Below the pieces are notes generated by a model. That model searched no databases and was not told the origin of the DNA. It saw only the letters and a program-made list of their open reading frames with translations. Both the position numbers and the translations under genes were made by a program. From an uncultured Serinicoccus sp. (GTDB lineage: Bacteria; Actinomycetota; Actinomycetes; Actinomycetales; Dermatophilaceae), in the NCBI RefSeq assembly GCF_947500995.1, contig NZ_CANMUA010000003.1, forward strand, positions 248,001-312,000: 64,000 bases of DNA, read 5' to 3'. Below, in pieces: positions 9,078 to 15,734 of the stretch (position 1 is the first letter of the stretch; every line of letters begins with the position of its first letter).

Positions 9078-9859
9078 GGAGCCAGGACCTGCCGCGCCTG
9101 CTGCACCTGGCGGGCGACGAGGTGCTCGAGCCGGACCTCGCCCGGTCCACCTGGGAGCGAGGGCGACGGGCGCGCCGCCGGCGGCGCGCCCTCACGGGCA
9201 CGGGGACCCTGGGCGTCCTCGCGCTGGCGGTGTCGGCGCTCAGCCTCTCGTGGTCGGGGCCGGGGCCGCTGCCGGCCGGACCCGCGGCCGGCGAGGCCGG
9301 CGAGTCCGTCGGGGTGACGGACACGGAGGCGATCGAGATGCCCCTGACCTCGTCGGCGACCCTCCCCGGGGAGCAGGCCAGGTCGGTCTGGCGGGTGCTC
9401 TACACCGCCTGCCTGGAGGACCTCGGCTACGCGGTGAGCGTCGTGCCGGGCGACGCGGGTGGGCTCGCCGCCACTCGGCAGGGCGTCCAGGCCGGGGAGC
9501 GCGACCGCGACCTCCAGCGGTGCCGGGCCCAGCTGGTGCTGGACTCCCCGGTCACGGCCGCACCCTCCGAGGCGGGGCGGCTGACCCCGCCCGAGGCGGG
9601 CCGCGAGCGCCCTGCCGAGAGCGCGGGGTGGGGCCTGGACCAGCCGAGCCGGCTGCAGCTGACCGCCCGCTACCAGGAGTACCTCGTCGTCGACGCGTGT
9701 CTGCGCGACGCCGGGCTGCCGACCTCCGACCCGCCGCCGGCCGAGGACTTCATCCAGGCACTGGTCCGGGACCAGCTGCCGCCGTGGCACCCCCACCTCG
9801 AGGCGGCCGGCCAGGGTCGGTACGGGCAGGCGCTCACCAGCTGCCCGCTCACCCCCTAG
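9074..9859 (+). CDS. membrane-anchored protein, probable regulator partner of the ECF sigma factor
   Basis: Protein of 261 residues translated from a GTG that overlaps the sigma factor stop (GTGA). A very basic stretch (RGRRARRRRRALTG) precedes a single membrane segment (TLGVLALAVSALSLSW, about residues 37-55), so the N-terminus should be cytoplasmic and the Cys-containing C-terminal domain outside. I do not recognise a zinc anti-sigma (ZAS) HxxxCxxC motif, so calling it an anti-sigma factor rests on gene order only. The exported part has four spaced cysteines (YTACL, QRCRA, DACLR, TSCPL) that may form disulfides. Confidence 0.7.
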   Translation: MRSQDLPRLLHLAGDEVLEPDLARSTWERGRRARRRRRALTGTGTLGVLALAVSALSLSWSGPGPLPAGPAAGEAGESVGVTDTEAIEMPLTSSATLPGEQARSVWRVLYTACLEDLGYAVSVVPGDAGGLAATRQGVQAGERDRDLQRCRAQLVLDSPVTAAPSEAGRLTPPEAGRERPAESAGWGLDQPSRLQLTARYQEYLVVDACLRDAGLPTSDPPPAEDFIQALVRDQLPPWHPHLEAAGQGRYGQALTSCPLTP

Positions 9860-9866
9860 GGGCCCG

Positions 9867-9888
9867 CCCCCCGCCGGACGGCGGGCGG
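9867..9888. terminator. GC-rich hairpin at convergent junction
   Basis: CCGCC and GGCGG arms around the tetraloop GGAC, extendable on both sides with C/G runs, lie in the 38-bp gap between the stop at 9859 and the stop of paaK at 9898. Position and stability fit a bidirectional terminator. Confidence 0.65.
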
Positions 9889-9897
9889 GGTCGGTGC

Positions 9898-11220
9898 TCA
9901 GCTCTCGCGCTGGTCCACGATGCGCCGCGCCTTGCCGACCGACCGCTCGACCCCGCCTTCGGCGAGCACGACGACCTGTGCGGTCGTGCCGATGCGGTCC
10001 TTGACCTGCCGCGCGAGCTCTTCGGCGAGCCGTTCCCGGGCGTCCGCCCCGAGGCCAGGCTCACCCTCCACGTTGATGGTGAACTGGTCCATCCGCCCGG
10101 GCCGGGACAGGACGCACTGGAAGTGCGGCGTCAGGCCCGGGAGCGCCAGCACCAGCTCCTCGATCTGCGTGGGGAAGACGTTGACCCCCCGGACGATCAT
10201 GAGGTCGTCGCTGCGGCCGGTGATCTTGGCGAGCCGCCGCATACCGGGCCGGGCGGTGCCGGGGAGCAGCCGGGTGAGGTCGCGCGTGCGGTAGCGCAGC
10301 ACCGGCATGGCCTCGCGGGTCATCGCGGTGAGGACCAGCTCGCCCTCCTCGCCGTCCGGCACCGGCTCGTCGGTCAGCGGGTCGACGATCTCGGGGTAGA
10401 AGTGGTCCTCCCAGAGCGTCAGCCCGTCCTTGGTCTCGACGCACTCCTGGGCGACGCCCGGCCCCATCATCTCGGAGAGGCCGAAGATGTCGGTCGCGTG
10501 CATGCCGCAGCGCTGCTCGATCTCCGCGCGCATCGCCTCGGTCCACGGCTCGGCGCCGAAGACACCGACCTCGAGCGAGGTGCTCGCGGGGTCGGTGCCG
10601 CGCGCGGTCATCGCGTCGACCAGGGCGAGGAAGTAGGACGGCGTCACCATGATGACGCGGGGCCCGAAGTCCTCGATGAGCTGCAGCTGCTTCTCGGTCT
10701 GCCCTCCGCTCATCGGGACGACGGTGCAGCCCAGCCGCTCCGCACCGTAGTGGGCGCCCAGGCCGCCGGTGAACAGGCCGTAGCCGTAGGCGACGTGCAC
10801 GAGGTCGCCCGGGCGGGTGCCGGCGGCGCGCAGCGAGCGGGCGACGAGACCGGCCCAGGTGTCGATGTCGCCCCGGGTGTAGCCGACGACCGTCGGGCGC
10901 CCGGTGGTGCCGGAGCTGGCGTGCACCCGGACGCACTGCTCGCGGGGCACCGCGAACATGCCGAAGGGGTAGTTCTCCCGCAGGTCGGCCTTGGTCGTGA
11001 AGGGCAGCAGGCGGACGTCCTCGAGGCTGCGGATGTCGTCGGGGTGGACGCCGCGCTCGTCGAGCCGGCGGCGGTAGTGCGCGACGCCCTCGTAGGCACG
11101 CCGCACGCCGTCCTGCAGCCGCTGCAGCTGGGTGGTGCGGAGCTGGTCGACCGACCAGGTCTCCGCCTCGTCGTAGAGGTCGGGTCGGGGCTCGATCTCG
11201 GGCAGCTGCTGCGACGCCAT
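9898..11220 (-). CDS. paaK: phenylacetate-CoA ligase
   Basis: ANL-superfamily enzyme of 440 residues that activates phenylacetate with ATP and CoA to phenylacetyl-CoA, the entry step of aerobic phenylacetate catabolism. The P-loop SSGTTGRPTVVGYT is at about residues 102-115, the GYGLFTGGLGAHYG segment follows, and the C-terminal hinge region shows GRSDDLMIVRGVNVFPTQIE. Length and motifs match the PaaK family (430-440). Start at ATG 11220 (MASQQLPEI). It is the last of a set of minus-strand genes with thioesterase and hydroxyacyl-CoA dehydrogenase upstream, but the ring-epoxidising paaABCDE genes are not in the window. Confidence 0.93.
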   Translation of the reverse strand: MASQQLPEIEPRPDLYDEAETWSVDQLRTTQLQRLQDGVRRAYEGVAHYRRRLDERGVHPDDIRSLEDVRLLPFTTKADLRENYPFGMFAVPREQCVRVHASSGTTGRPTVVGYTRGDIDTWAGLVARSLRAAGTRPGDLVHVAYGYGLFTGGLGAHYGAERLGCTVVPMSGGQTEKQLQLIEDFGPRVIMVTPSYFLALVDAMTARGTDPASTSLEVGVFGAEPWTEAMRAEIEQRCGMHATDIFGLSEMMGPGVAQECVETKDGLTLWEDHFYPEIVDPLTDEPVPDGEEGELVLTAMTREAMPVLRYRTRDLTRLLPGTARPGMRRLAKITGRSDDLMIVRGVNVFPTQIEELVLALPGLTPHFQCVLSRPGRMDQFTINVEGEPGLGADARERLAEELARQVKDRIGTTAQVVVLAEGGVERSVGKARRIVDQRES

Positions 11221-11265
11221 GACGGCAGGGTATGCCGTCGCCGCCGGGGCGACGAGGGACCGGGG

Positions 11266-11784
11266 TCAGCGCCCTCCCGCGCGGTCGGACGCGCGGAGGT
11301 CCCGGACGAGCCGCGGCGTGCGCCACGACGTCACCTCGCGGGCCCAGGTCGTCGGTGGGTAGGAGAGGCGGACGAGGAAGTAGTTGGCGTACTCGAGGGC
11401 CGCGAAGGCCCAGACGCCCAGCGTCAGCAGCCACGGCCCGGGGGCGGGACCGCCGTGGACGAGGATCATCACCAGGCCCAGAGCCAGGAGCACCGGGTCG
11501 AGCACGCGGACGACGCGGTAGGCCCGTGCCACCGGGCGCGGCATGGTGCCCCTGCCGACCCACGACCGGGCGAGCAGCCAGTAGGCGCCCGCCTGGACCA
11601 GCACCACCGTCAGCGGCCCCAGTGCCCACCACAGGGTGGCTGCCTGGTCGTCGGTCCAGCGCGGGCCGACCACCGAGACGGCCAGGAGGACGAACACCGT
11701 CGCGGCGCTCAGCTCGCCGAGGCCCAGGGAGAGGAGGCGACGCCGCAGCGCCTCCCGCCGCGGCCGCCCGAGCGGCGCCGTCAT
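11266..11784 (-). CDS. small multi-pass membrane protein, unknown function
   Basis: Protein of 172 residues with about four hydrophobic segments (ELSAATVFVLLAVSVV, TLWWALGPLTVVLVQAGAYWLL, VLDPVLLALGLVMILV, PWLLTLGVWAFAALEYANYFLV). I place the start at ATG 11784 (MTAPLGRPRRE), dropping an Arg-rich leader of the track ORF. I do not recognise the family. It lies between paaK and the PaaI-like gene on the same strand, so it may be co-transcribed with them. Confidence 0.65.
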   Translation of the reverse strand: MTAPLGRPRREALRRRLLSLGLGELSAATVFVLLAVSVVGPRWTDDQAATLWWALGPLTVVLVQAGAYWLLARSWVGRGTMPRPVARAYRVVRVLDPVLLALGLVMILVHGGPAPGPWLLTLGVWAFAALEYANYFLVRLSYPPTTWAREVTSWRTPRLVRDLRASDRAGGR

Positions 11785-11800
11785 CGCCGGTGCATCGCGG

Positions 11801-12241
11801 TCACGAGGCCGGGCGCACCGCCCGGGAGTGCCCGCGGAACTCGGCCACGACGGCACCGTCGGTGGCGCGACATACCGTGACGTCGGTGATGCCGCTGCGG
11901 CCGTAGGTCACGCGCTCGCGGGCCGTGGCGACCAGCACGTCGCCGAGGTGGGAGGGGAGGAGATAGGCGATGTCGCAGCTCGCGGCGACGGTCGTGCGGC
12001 CGGTGGCGTTGCAGGCCAGGGCGAAGGTCGAGTCGGCGAGCGTGAAGACGTAGCCGCCGTGGGCGATGGCGTGGCCGTTGACCATCGTGTCGGTGACGGT
12101 CATCCGGGTGCGGGCACGGCCCAGGCGCCGACCGGAGTCGGTGGTCTCCACGTCGAGGTCCAGCAGCTCGATGCCGAGGGCCGCCGAGGCCCGGTCCTGC
12201 TCCCACATGCGCCGGACGTGGGTGAGGTCGGGCGCGGTCAC
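11801..12241 (-). CDS. paaI: PaaI-type hotdog-fold acyl-CoA thioesterase
   Basis: Hotdog-fold protein of 146 residues with the PaaI signature NGHAIAHGGYVFTLADSTFALACN, in which the G and D near the HGG motif form the thioesterase site. PaaI enzymes hydrolyse dead-end aryl/hydroxyphenylacetyl-CoA esters and release CoA during phenylacetate breakdown. I choose the GTG at 12241 (VTAPDLTHVRRMW) because the ATG at 12307 would overlap the upstream gene and add a Pro/Arg-rich leader; the ribosome site is weak, so the start is uncertain. Confidence 0.85.
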   Translation of the reverse strand: MTAPDLTHVRRMWEQDRASAALGIELLDLDVETTDSGRRLGRARTRMTVTDTMVNGHAIAHGGYVFTLADSTFALACNATGRTTVAASCDIAYLLPSHLGDVLVATARERVTYGRSGITDVTVCRATDGAVVAEFRGHSRAVRPAS

Positions 12242-12275
12242 GAGGGACCGCCCAGGACGAGGGGGCGGGCGTGGC

Positions 12276-13535
12276 TCACAGCGCCTCGCTCGGCCGGTAC
12301 CGGCCACCGGGGTACATGCCGTCGAGCTCGGTGAGCTGGGCGCGCACCGTCTCCGCCCCGATCTGCTCCAGCCAGCCGAACGGGCCCCGGGGGTAGTTGG
12401 TGCCCAGGGTCATGGCGGTGTCGACGTCCTCGGCGGTGGCCTCGCCGCGGTGGACGAGGTCGACGCCCTCGTTGACGAGCATGGCGAGGGTCCGGGCGAC
12501 GGGGTCGGTGCGCAGCGGCCCGCCGACGAGCTCGGCCGCGCGCCGCTCGTCGGGCGCGGCGTCGACGGCCGCGCCGTCGGCATACGTGAAGACGCCCTGC
12601 CCGCTCTTGCGCCCGAGCCGGCCCTCGCGCACCAGCCGGCGCTGCCAGTCGGTCGGCGCGTAGCGGGGGTCCTCACCGGTCTGCCGCCACACGGACTCGC
12701 CGACGGCGAGGTTGACGTCCTGACCGATGAGGTCGGTGAGCTCGAACGGCCCCATCCGGAAGCCGGCGTCCCGCAGCGCCAGGTCGAGGGTGGCCGGGTC
12801 GGCCAGCCCCTCGGCGGCCATGCGCTGCGCCTCCCCGTAGAACGGCCGGGCGACCCGGTTGACGATGAAACCGGGGGTCGAGGTGCACCGCACCGGCACC
12901 TTGCCCCAGCGGCGCACCAGCTCGGACGCGGCGTCCAGGACCGCGGTGTCGGAGGTGCGGGCGGTGATGACCTCGACCAGCCGCATGAGCGGCGGCGGGT
13001 TGAAGAAGTGCAGGCCCAGGACCCGCCCGGGGTGGGTCATCGCGGGGGACGTGCCGCCGTGCATCGCCGCGTCGTGACCCGTGGTCGCCTCACCGACGAG
13101 GTCATCGATGGACAGCGACGAGGTGTTGCTCGCCAGCACGGTCTGCGGGCCCTGCGTCTGCTCGAGCTGCCGGAAGATCGCCCGCTTGACGTCGAGGTGC
13201 TCCACGACGGCCTCCACCACGAGGCGGACGGCCGGCACGGTCGTCATGTCCGACGTCGTGAGCGGGGTGACCCGGGACAGGGTGGCCCGGGCGTCCTCCT
13301 CGGTGACCTTCCCCTTGTCGACCAGCGTCCGGAAGGTCCGGCGCAGCCCGTCCAGCGCGGAGTCCGCGGCGCCCGCCTGGGCGTCGACGAGGACCACCGG
13401 GTGCCCGGCCTGCGCCGCGACCTGCGCGATGCCAGCGCCCATCGCCCCCGCGCCGAGGACCGCGACCGGGACCTCGGCGGGCGGGTCGAGCAGCGGGTGC
13501 GGGCCGTCGGTCAGGGGCGAGTCGTCGTCGGTCAC
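12276..13535 (-). CDS. paaH: 3-hydroxyacyl-CoA dehydrogenase (PaaH/PaaC-like)
   Basis: Enzyme of 419 residues that oxidises 3-hydroxyacyl-CoA with NAD. The Rossmann motif VAVLGAGAMGAGIAQVAA is near residues 23-40, the catalytic region LGLHFFNPPPLMRLVEVI follows, and two C-terminal 3HCDH domains are visible (around MGPFELTDLIGQDVN and LAMLVNEGVDLV). The double C-terminal domain is typical of PaaH/PaaC enzymes. GTG 13535 is my start; the track ATG at 13619 overlaps the divergent MerR gene start. It heads the paaH-paaI-membrane-paaK run. The pathway assignment comes from the neighbours; a general beta-oxidation role remains possible. Confidence 0.87.
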   Translation of the reverse strand: MTDDDSPLTDGPHPLLDPPAEVPVAVLGAGAMGAGIAQVAAQAGHPVVLVDAQAGAADSALDGLRRTFRTLVDKGKVTEEDARATLSRVTPLTTSDMTTVPAVRLVVEAVVEHLDVKRAIFRQLEQTQGPQTVLASNTSSLSIDDLVGEATTGHDAAMHGGTSPAMTHPGRVLGLHFFNPPPLMRLVEVITARTSDTAVLDAASELVRRWGKVPVRCTSTPGFIVNRVARPFYGEAQRMAAEGLADPATLDLALRDAGFRMGPFELTDLIGQDVNLAVGESVWRQTGEDPRYAPTDWQRRLVREGRLGRKSGQGVFTYADGAAVDAAPDERRAAELVGGPLRTDPVARTLAMLVNEGVDLVHRGEATAEDVDTAMTLGTNYPRGPFGWLEQIGAETVRAQLTELDGMYPGGRYRPSEAL

Positions 13536-13577
13536 GCGCCCATGGTGCCAGCCCTGCCGGACGGCCGGCACGTGGTG

Positions 13578-13608
13578 TTGACTCTCCCACGGTGTCAGGC
13601 TCTGGAGT
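13578..13608 (+). promoter_or_regulatory. MerR-type promoter with 19-bp spacer
   Basis: TTGACT (13578-13583) and TGGAGT (13603-13608) are 19 bp apart, the long spacing characteristic of promoters activated by MerR proteins, and the MerR start codon follows only about 10 nt further. This suggests autoregulation and a very short or absent leader. The -10 match is weak. Confidence 0.45.
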
Positions 13609-13617
13609 GGGGTTGTC

Positions 13618-14415
13618 ATGTTGAGTATCGGAGAGTTCGCCCGTCTGGCCGGGGTCTCGGTGCGGATGCTGCGCCACTACGACCGGCTCGGGCTGCTGCG
13701 CCCGCAGCAGGTCGACGCGTTCACCGGCTACCGCTCGTACGCCGCCGCCCAGCTCGCCCGCGCCAACCAGCTCGTCGGCCTCAAGGAGCTCGGGTTCACC
13801 CTCGAGCAGGTCGGGGTGCTGCTGGACGCGGACCTGAGCGAGGCCGAGGTGGTCGCGCTGATGCGCGCCCGCCGCGACGAGCTCCGCGGGCAGATGGCGG
13901 CCGACGAGCACCGGCTCGCGGCCATCGAGGCGAGGCTCCGGTCGATCGAGAAGGAGAACCCCATGTCCGACTACGTCGAGACGTCGCTGCCCGGGCTCAG
14001 CCTCGTGCAGCTGTCCGTGCACATCGAGGAGATGGCGCAGATCGAGGAGGAGATCAGCGGCATGTTCCAGCAGGTCAACACCGCGATCGGGGCGCTGCCG
14101 CGCAGCGGTCCCGGTGTCGCCACCTACACGCTGGACGGCGACGGCATGATCGCCGCGGCCGCCGAGCAGATCGGTGACGCGCCGACGCCCGAGGGGCTCG
14201 AGGCCGCGCTGCTGCCGCCCGCCCCGAGGGCGCTCACCGTGCGCTACACCGGGCGGGACCTGTCCGGCATCCAGCAGGCGTGGCAGGGCCTCGTCGCCGA
14301 GATGGAGGCGCGCGGCCTCACGCCGACCGGCACCTGCCGCGAGGTGTACGACGTCACGCCCTTCGACGGCGCCGGCGCCGGCTGGTCGGTGGACCTCCAG
14401 CAACCCGTCGCCTGA
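13618..14415 (+). CDS. MerR-family regulator with GyrI-like effector domain
   Basis: Regulator of 265 residues. The N-terminal winged helix-turn-helix (MLSIGEFARLAGVSVRMLRH, residues 1-20, then YDRLGLL) is followed by a coiled-coil with RRDELRGQMAADEHRLAAIE and a GyrI/BmrR-like ligand domain (about 120-265, e.g. REVYDVTPFDGAGAG), which usually binds hydrophobic cations or amphipathic small molecules. It starts at ATG 13618, divergent from the hydroxyacyl-CoA dehydrogenase gene with an 82-bp gap, so it could control itself and the paa genes, though regulators of this type more often control efflux pumps. Confidence 0.9.
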   Translation: MLSIGEFARLAGVSVRMLRHYDRLGLLRPQQVDAFTGYRSYAAAQLARANQLVGLKELGFTLEQVGVLLDADLSEAEVVALMRARRDELRGQMAADEHRLAAIEARLRSIEKENPMSDYVETSLPGLSLVQLSVHIEEMAQIEEEISGMFQQVNTAIGALPRSGPGVATYTLDGDGMIAAAAEQIGDAPTPEGLEAALLPPAPRALTVRYTGRDLSGIQQAWQGLVAEMEARGLTPTGTCREVYDVTPFDGAGAGWSVDLQQPVA

Positions 14416-14429
14416 GGGGTCCGCACCAG

Positions 14430-14475
14430 AGCGTCCCGTGGGAGTCGTGACCATTGCCGACTTCCGCGGGACGCT
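14430..14475. repeat. hairpin repeat 1 (GTCCCGYGG family)
   Basis: An 18-bp stem: arm AGCGTCCCGTGGGAGTCG (14430-14447), a 10-nt loop, and arm CGACTTCCGCGGGACGCT (14458-14475). The two departures from Watson-Crick pairing are G-T wobbles. It follows the MerR stop by 14 nt and may act as its terminator. The right arm is exactly the reverse complement of the left arm of hairpin 3 beyond the nuclease-like gene. Confidence 0.75.
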
Positions 14476-14551
14476 CATGGGCCTGGTGCCGCGGCGACGA
14501 CGCTCGCCACGTCGCCGCAGGGCAAGCCGGCGTCGCCCCAACCCGCGACGG

Positions 14552-14589
14552 TCCCGTGGGAGTCGGGCAGAGTCCCGAGTCCCACGGGA
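14552..14589. repeat. hairpin repeat 2 (GTCCCGYGG family)
   Basis: A 16-bp stem with one mismatch: TCCCGTGGGAGTCGGG (14552-14567), loop CAGAGT, CCCGAGTCCCACGGGA (14574-14589). It shares the core CCCGTGGGAGTCG with hairpin 1 and lies 100 bp before the start of the AbiEi/DUF559 gene, so it cannot be that gene's terminator. Confidence 0.75.
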
Positions 14590-14689
14590 GGTTCGCAGGG
14601 CTGTGGACGACCTTCGCCCCGGGAGGTCTACCTCTGCCAGGGTAGGAGCCGACGCACCAGCCGGGGGGCAGGTTCGGCAGGGGGAGGGC

Positions 14690-15634
14690 ATGGCGCGACG
14701 ACCGAGCACCGCAGCCCGTCGACGTGCCTGGCGCCAGGAGGTCGCCCGACGGCTGGCCGACCGGCACTCCGGCGTCGCGCGACGCCAGGACCTGATCGCG
14801 GAGGGACTGACCCACGAGGACATCCGGGCCGAGGTGGATCGCGGGGTGTGGCACCGTGCCGGCTGCCACACCCTGTGCGTCTCGGGCACCGAGCCGCAGG
14901 GCGAAGGGCTTCTCTGGTGGGCGTTGTGGGAGTCCGGTCCTCGCGCGGTGCTGGACGGCTCCAGCTCCCTGGTGGCCTCTGGGCTGCGGCACTGGCAGGT
15001 GCCGCTCACCCACGTCTCGGTCCCACGCAACGCCACGGTCCGCTCGTTGCCCGGCGTCCGGCACCACGTCCTGCGCGACCCTGGTCCCGCGATCCTGGTC
15101 GGGCTGCGGCGGACCAAGGCCGACGTGGCGCTCATCCGCGCCGCGCAGTGGGAGCGCAGCGACCGGGCCGCCGCGACGCTGGTGGCGATGACGGTCCAGC
15201 AGCGCATCGTGTCGACGAGCGCGCTCATGGACCGCTGGGACCGGACGAGGCGCTGCGCCCGACGGCAGCTGCTCGACGCCGTGATCCGCGACGTCTGCGA
15301 CGGCTCCCACTCGATCAACGAGCTGGACGTCGTCGCGGCGTGCCGGGCCCACGGCATACCTGCTCCGAGCCGGCAGAGCACCCGGATCCTCGATGCGGGG
15401 CGGGTCTACCTCGACCTGTTCTGGGACGACTACGGCGTGCATGGCGAGATCCAGGGCGCCCATCACCAGTGGGGTCTGCACGGCGTCGACGACGCGGTGC
15501 GCGGCAACGCCCTCGCCATCAGCCAGCGCGACCTCGTCTCGCTGCAGATCCCCGTCCTCGGCTGGCGGCTGGACCCCACGATCTTCCTCGATCAGATCGC
15601 GTCGGCGCTCCGACGCGGCGGGTGGGCCGGGTAG
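14690..15634 (+). CDS. AbiEi-type N-terminal domain / DUF559-like (Vsr-fold) nuclease protein
   Basis: Protein of 314 residues. The N-terminal 80 residues (ADRHSGVARRQDLIAEGLTH, then EVDRGVWHRAG) look like the winged-helix domain called AbiEi antitoxin N-terminal, and the C-terminal 110 residues (LDLFWDDYGVHGEIQGAHHQ followed by RQRDL-like SQRDLVSLQIPVLGW) look like the DUF559 branch of the Vsr/PD-(D/E)XK endonuclease fold. The ATG at 14690 has GGGGAGGG directly upstream. Such genes are common and usually solitary in actinobacteria; their function is not established. No toxin partner is adjacent. Flanking hairpin repeats in inverted orientation enclose it. Confidence 0.78.
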   Translation: MARRPSTAARRRAWRQEVARRLADRHSGVARRQDLIAEGLTHEDIRAEVDRGVWHRAGCHTLCVSGTEPQGEGLLWWALWESGPRAVLDGSSSLVASGLRHWQVPLTHVSVPRNATVRSLPGVRHHVLRDPGPAILVGLRRTKADVALIRAAQWERSDRAAATLVAMTVQQRIVSTSALMDRWDRTRRCARRQLLDAVIRDVCDGSHSINELDVVAACRAHGIPAPSRQSTRILDAGRVYLDLFWDDYGVHGEIQGAHHQWGLHGVDDAVRGNALAISQRDLVSLQIPVLGWRLDPTIFLDQIASALRRGGWAG

Positions 15635-15677
15635 CGTCCCGCGGAAGTCGGCACCCTTCACGACTACCACGGGACGC
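15634..15677. repeat. hairpin repeat 3 (GTCCCGYGG family)
   Basis: Left arm GCGTCCCGCGGAAGTCG (15634-15650), a 10-nt loop, right arm CGACTACCACGGGACGC (15661-15677), pairing at 15 of 17 positions. The first base is the last base of the stop codon. The loop length equals that of hairpin 1, and the left arm is the perfect inverse of hairpin 1's right arm. It could terminate the nuclease-like gene. Confidence 0.75.
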
Positions 15678-15734
15678 AACCGCCCAGGTATGCCGCGTGG
15701 GCACGCCCGCGCGGGCGTCGTTACGCTGAGGATC

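Noticed and set aside
9074-9859. Zinc-binding anti-sigma (ZAS) factor
   Set aside because: No HxxxCxxC motif in the cytoplasmic N-terminus; the association with the sigma factor is only by gene order.
8359-11880. 1173-residue plus-strand ORF through the sigma factor and paaK
   Set aside because: Runs out of frame through two clear genes on both strands; long ORFs of this sort are common at this G+C content.
14690-15634. Complete AbiE type IV toxin-antitoxin system
   Set aside because: Only an AbiEi-like N-terminal domain is present, fused to a nuclease-like domain; no AbiEii nucleotidyltransferase gene is adjacent.
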